Shown here one piece after another: positions 5,081 to 5,217 of a DNA stretch of 5,217 nucleotides. The translations under genes were made by a program, and so were the position numbers. The DNA comes from Solirubrobacteraceae bacterium. GTDB taxonomy: Bacteria; Actinomycetota; Thermoleophilia; Solirubrobacterales; Solirubrobacteraceae. The number at the start of each line of letters is the position of its first letter. Within the stretch, counting starts at the first letter, position 1. The stretch lies in assembly GCA_025455895.1 (NCBI GenBank), contig JALOLQ010000346.1, forward strand, positions 1 to 5,217. Reading direction: 5' to 3'. The notes beneath the pieces were generated by a model. It had not been told where the DNA came from. It saw only the letters and a program-made list of their open reading frames with translations, and did no database searches.

Positions 5081-5119
5081 GGCGCGGGCTCCCGTAGGGC
5101 TCCGGAGGAGACCGCTCAC

Positions 5120-5168
5120 GCGCCGCAGTGTCCCCCGCCCTTCGGGGGGCGGGGGACACGTGCGGCGC
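5120..5168. terminator. Strong GC-rich hairpin, probable terminator of the thiolase transcript
   Basis: The inner arms (5128-5140 and 5147-5159) form a perfect 13-bp stem around the loop TTCGGG. Eight further pairs (GCGCCGCA 5120-5127 with TGCGGCGC 5161-5168) continue the stem across one bulged G at 5160, giving 21 pairs. It lies about 40 bases past the thiolase stop. No T-run follows, as is common in high-GC genomes, so it may act as a T-less terminator or an mRNA 3'-end stabiliser. Confidence 0.7.
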
Positions 5169-5178
5169 CCGCTCCTGT

Positions 5179-5203
5179 CACGACGCCGGCAAGCGGCGTC
5201 GTG
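5179..5203. terminator. Second GC-rich hairpin, tandem or convergent terminator
   Basis: CACGACGCCG (5179-5188) pairs perfectly with CGGCGTCGTG (5194-5203) around the loop GCAAG. It follows the larger hairpin by 10 bases and has no T-tract on either side. It may be a backup terminator for the thiolase or the terminator of a convergent gene beyond the right edge, which cannot be decided here. Confidence 0.45.
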
Positions 5204-5217
5204 TCCTGCCAGGGGGC

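Noticed and set aside
3917..5119. 400-codon minus-strand open frame opposite the thiolase
   Set aside because: It is an antisense shadow of a full-length thiolase with intact catalytic residues; its translation is Arg/Asp/Val/Leu-rich and resembles no family.
5128..5217. Possible gene start (GTG at 5128) after the strong GGAGGAG at 5104-5110
   Set aside because: No start codon lies at a normal distance from the purine run, and the frame runs through the terminator hairpins with no recognisable protein.

Overview
The window is high-GC (roughly 70% by eye) bacterial chromosome with dense, GC-ending codons. Gene content and style suggest an actinobacterium-like organism, possibly Thermoleophilia; that placement is inference only. 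Six complete genes and one 5'-truncated gene fill almost all of it. No gene-free stretch exceeds 300 bases, and I see no tRNA, rRNA, CRISPR array or insertion sequence.

Layout. Positions 1-726 hold the C-terminal part of an acyl-CoA dehydrogenase running in from the left edge, followed 17 bases later by a membrane-tethered zincin-like metallopeptidase (744-1370). A short gap with a candidate promoter and an inverted-repeat operator leads into a FitA/VapB-type ribbon-helix-helix antitoxin (1459-1692) and its PIN-domain toxin (1686-2135). Facing them on the minus strand is an HSD10-like short-chain dehydrogenase (2083-2865), whose 3' end overlaps the toxin gene by 53 bases. Diverging from it are a creatininase-family amidohydrolase (3035-3796) and an acetyl-CoA acetyltransferase-type thiolase (3914-5080), both on the plus strand. 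Two GC-rich hairpins follow at the right edge.

Three genes belong to fatty acid or branched-chain acyl-CoA beta-oxidation: the acyl-CoA dehydrogenase (step 1), the HSD10-like 3-hydroxyacyl-CoA dehydrogenase (step 3) and the thiolase (step 4). An enoyl-CoA hydratase is not in the window. The toxin-antitoxin pair and the metallopeptidase have no evident metabolic link to them.

The most unusual signal is non-coding. A 99-base element occurs twice (2930-3028 and 3807-3905, 95/99 identical), each time directly upstream of and including the Shine-Dalgarno of a gene (creatininase and thiolase). It folds on paper into three hairpins. The second and third are 22-base direct repeats with the same seven-base loop, and their closing base pairs are swapped but still complementary. 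This looks like a duplicated 5' leader RNA or regulatory element. Other points are a perfect 18-bp tandem duplication inside the dehydrogenase gene, a 15-bp palindrome over the thiolase start codon, and a non-canonical C-terminal thiolase motif.
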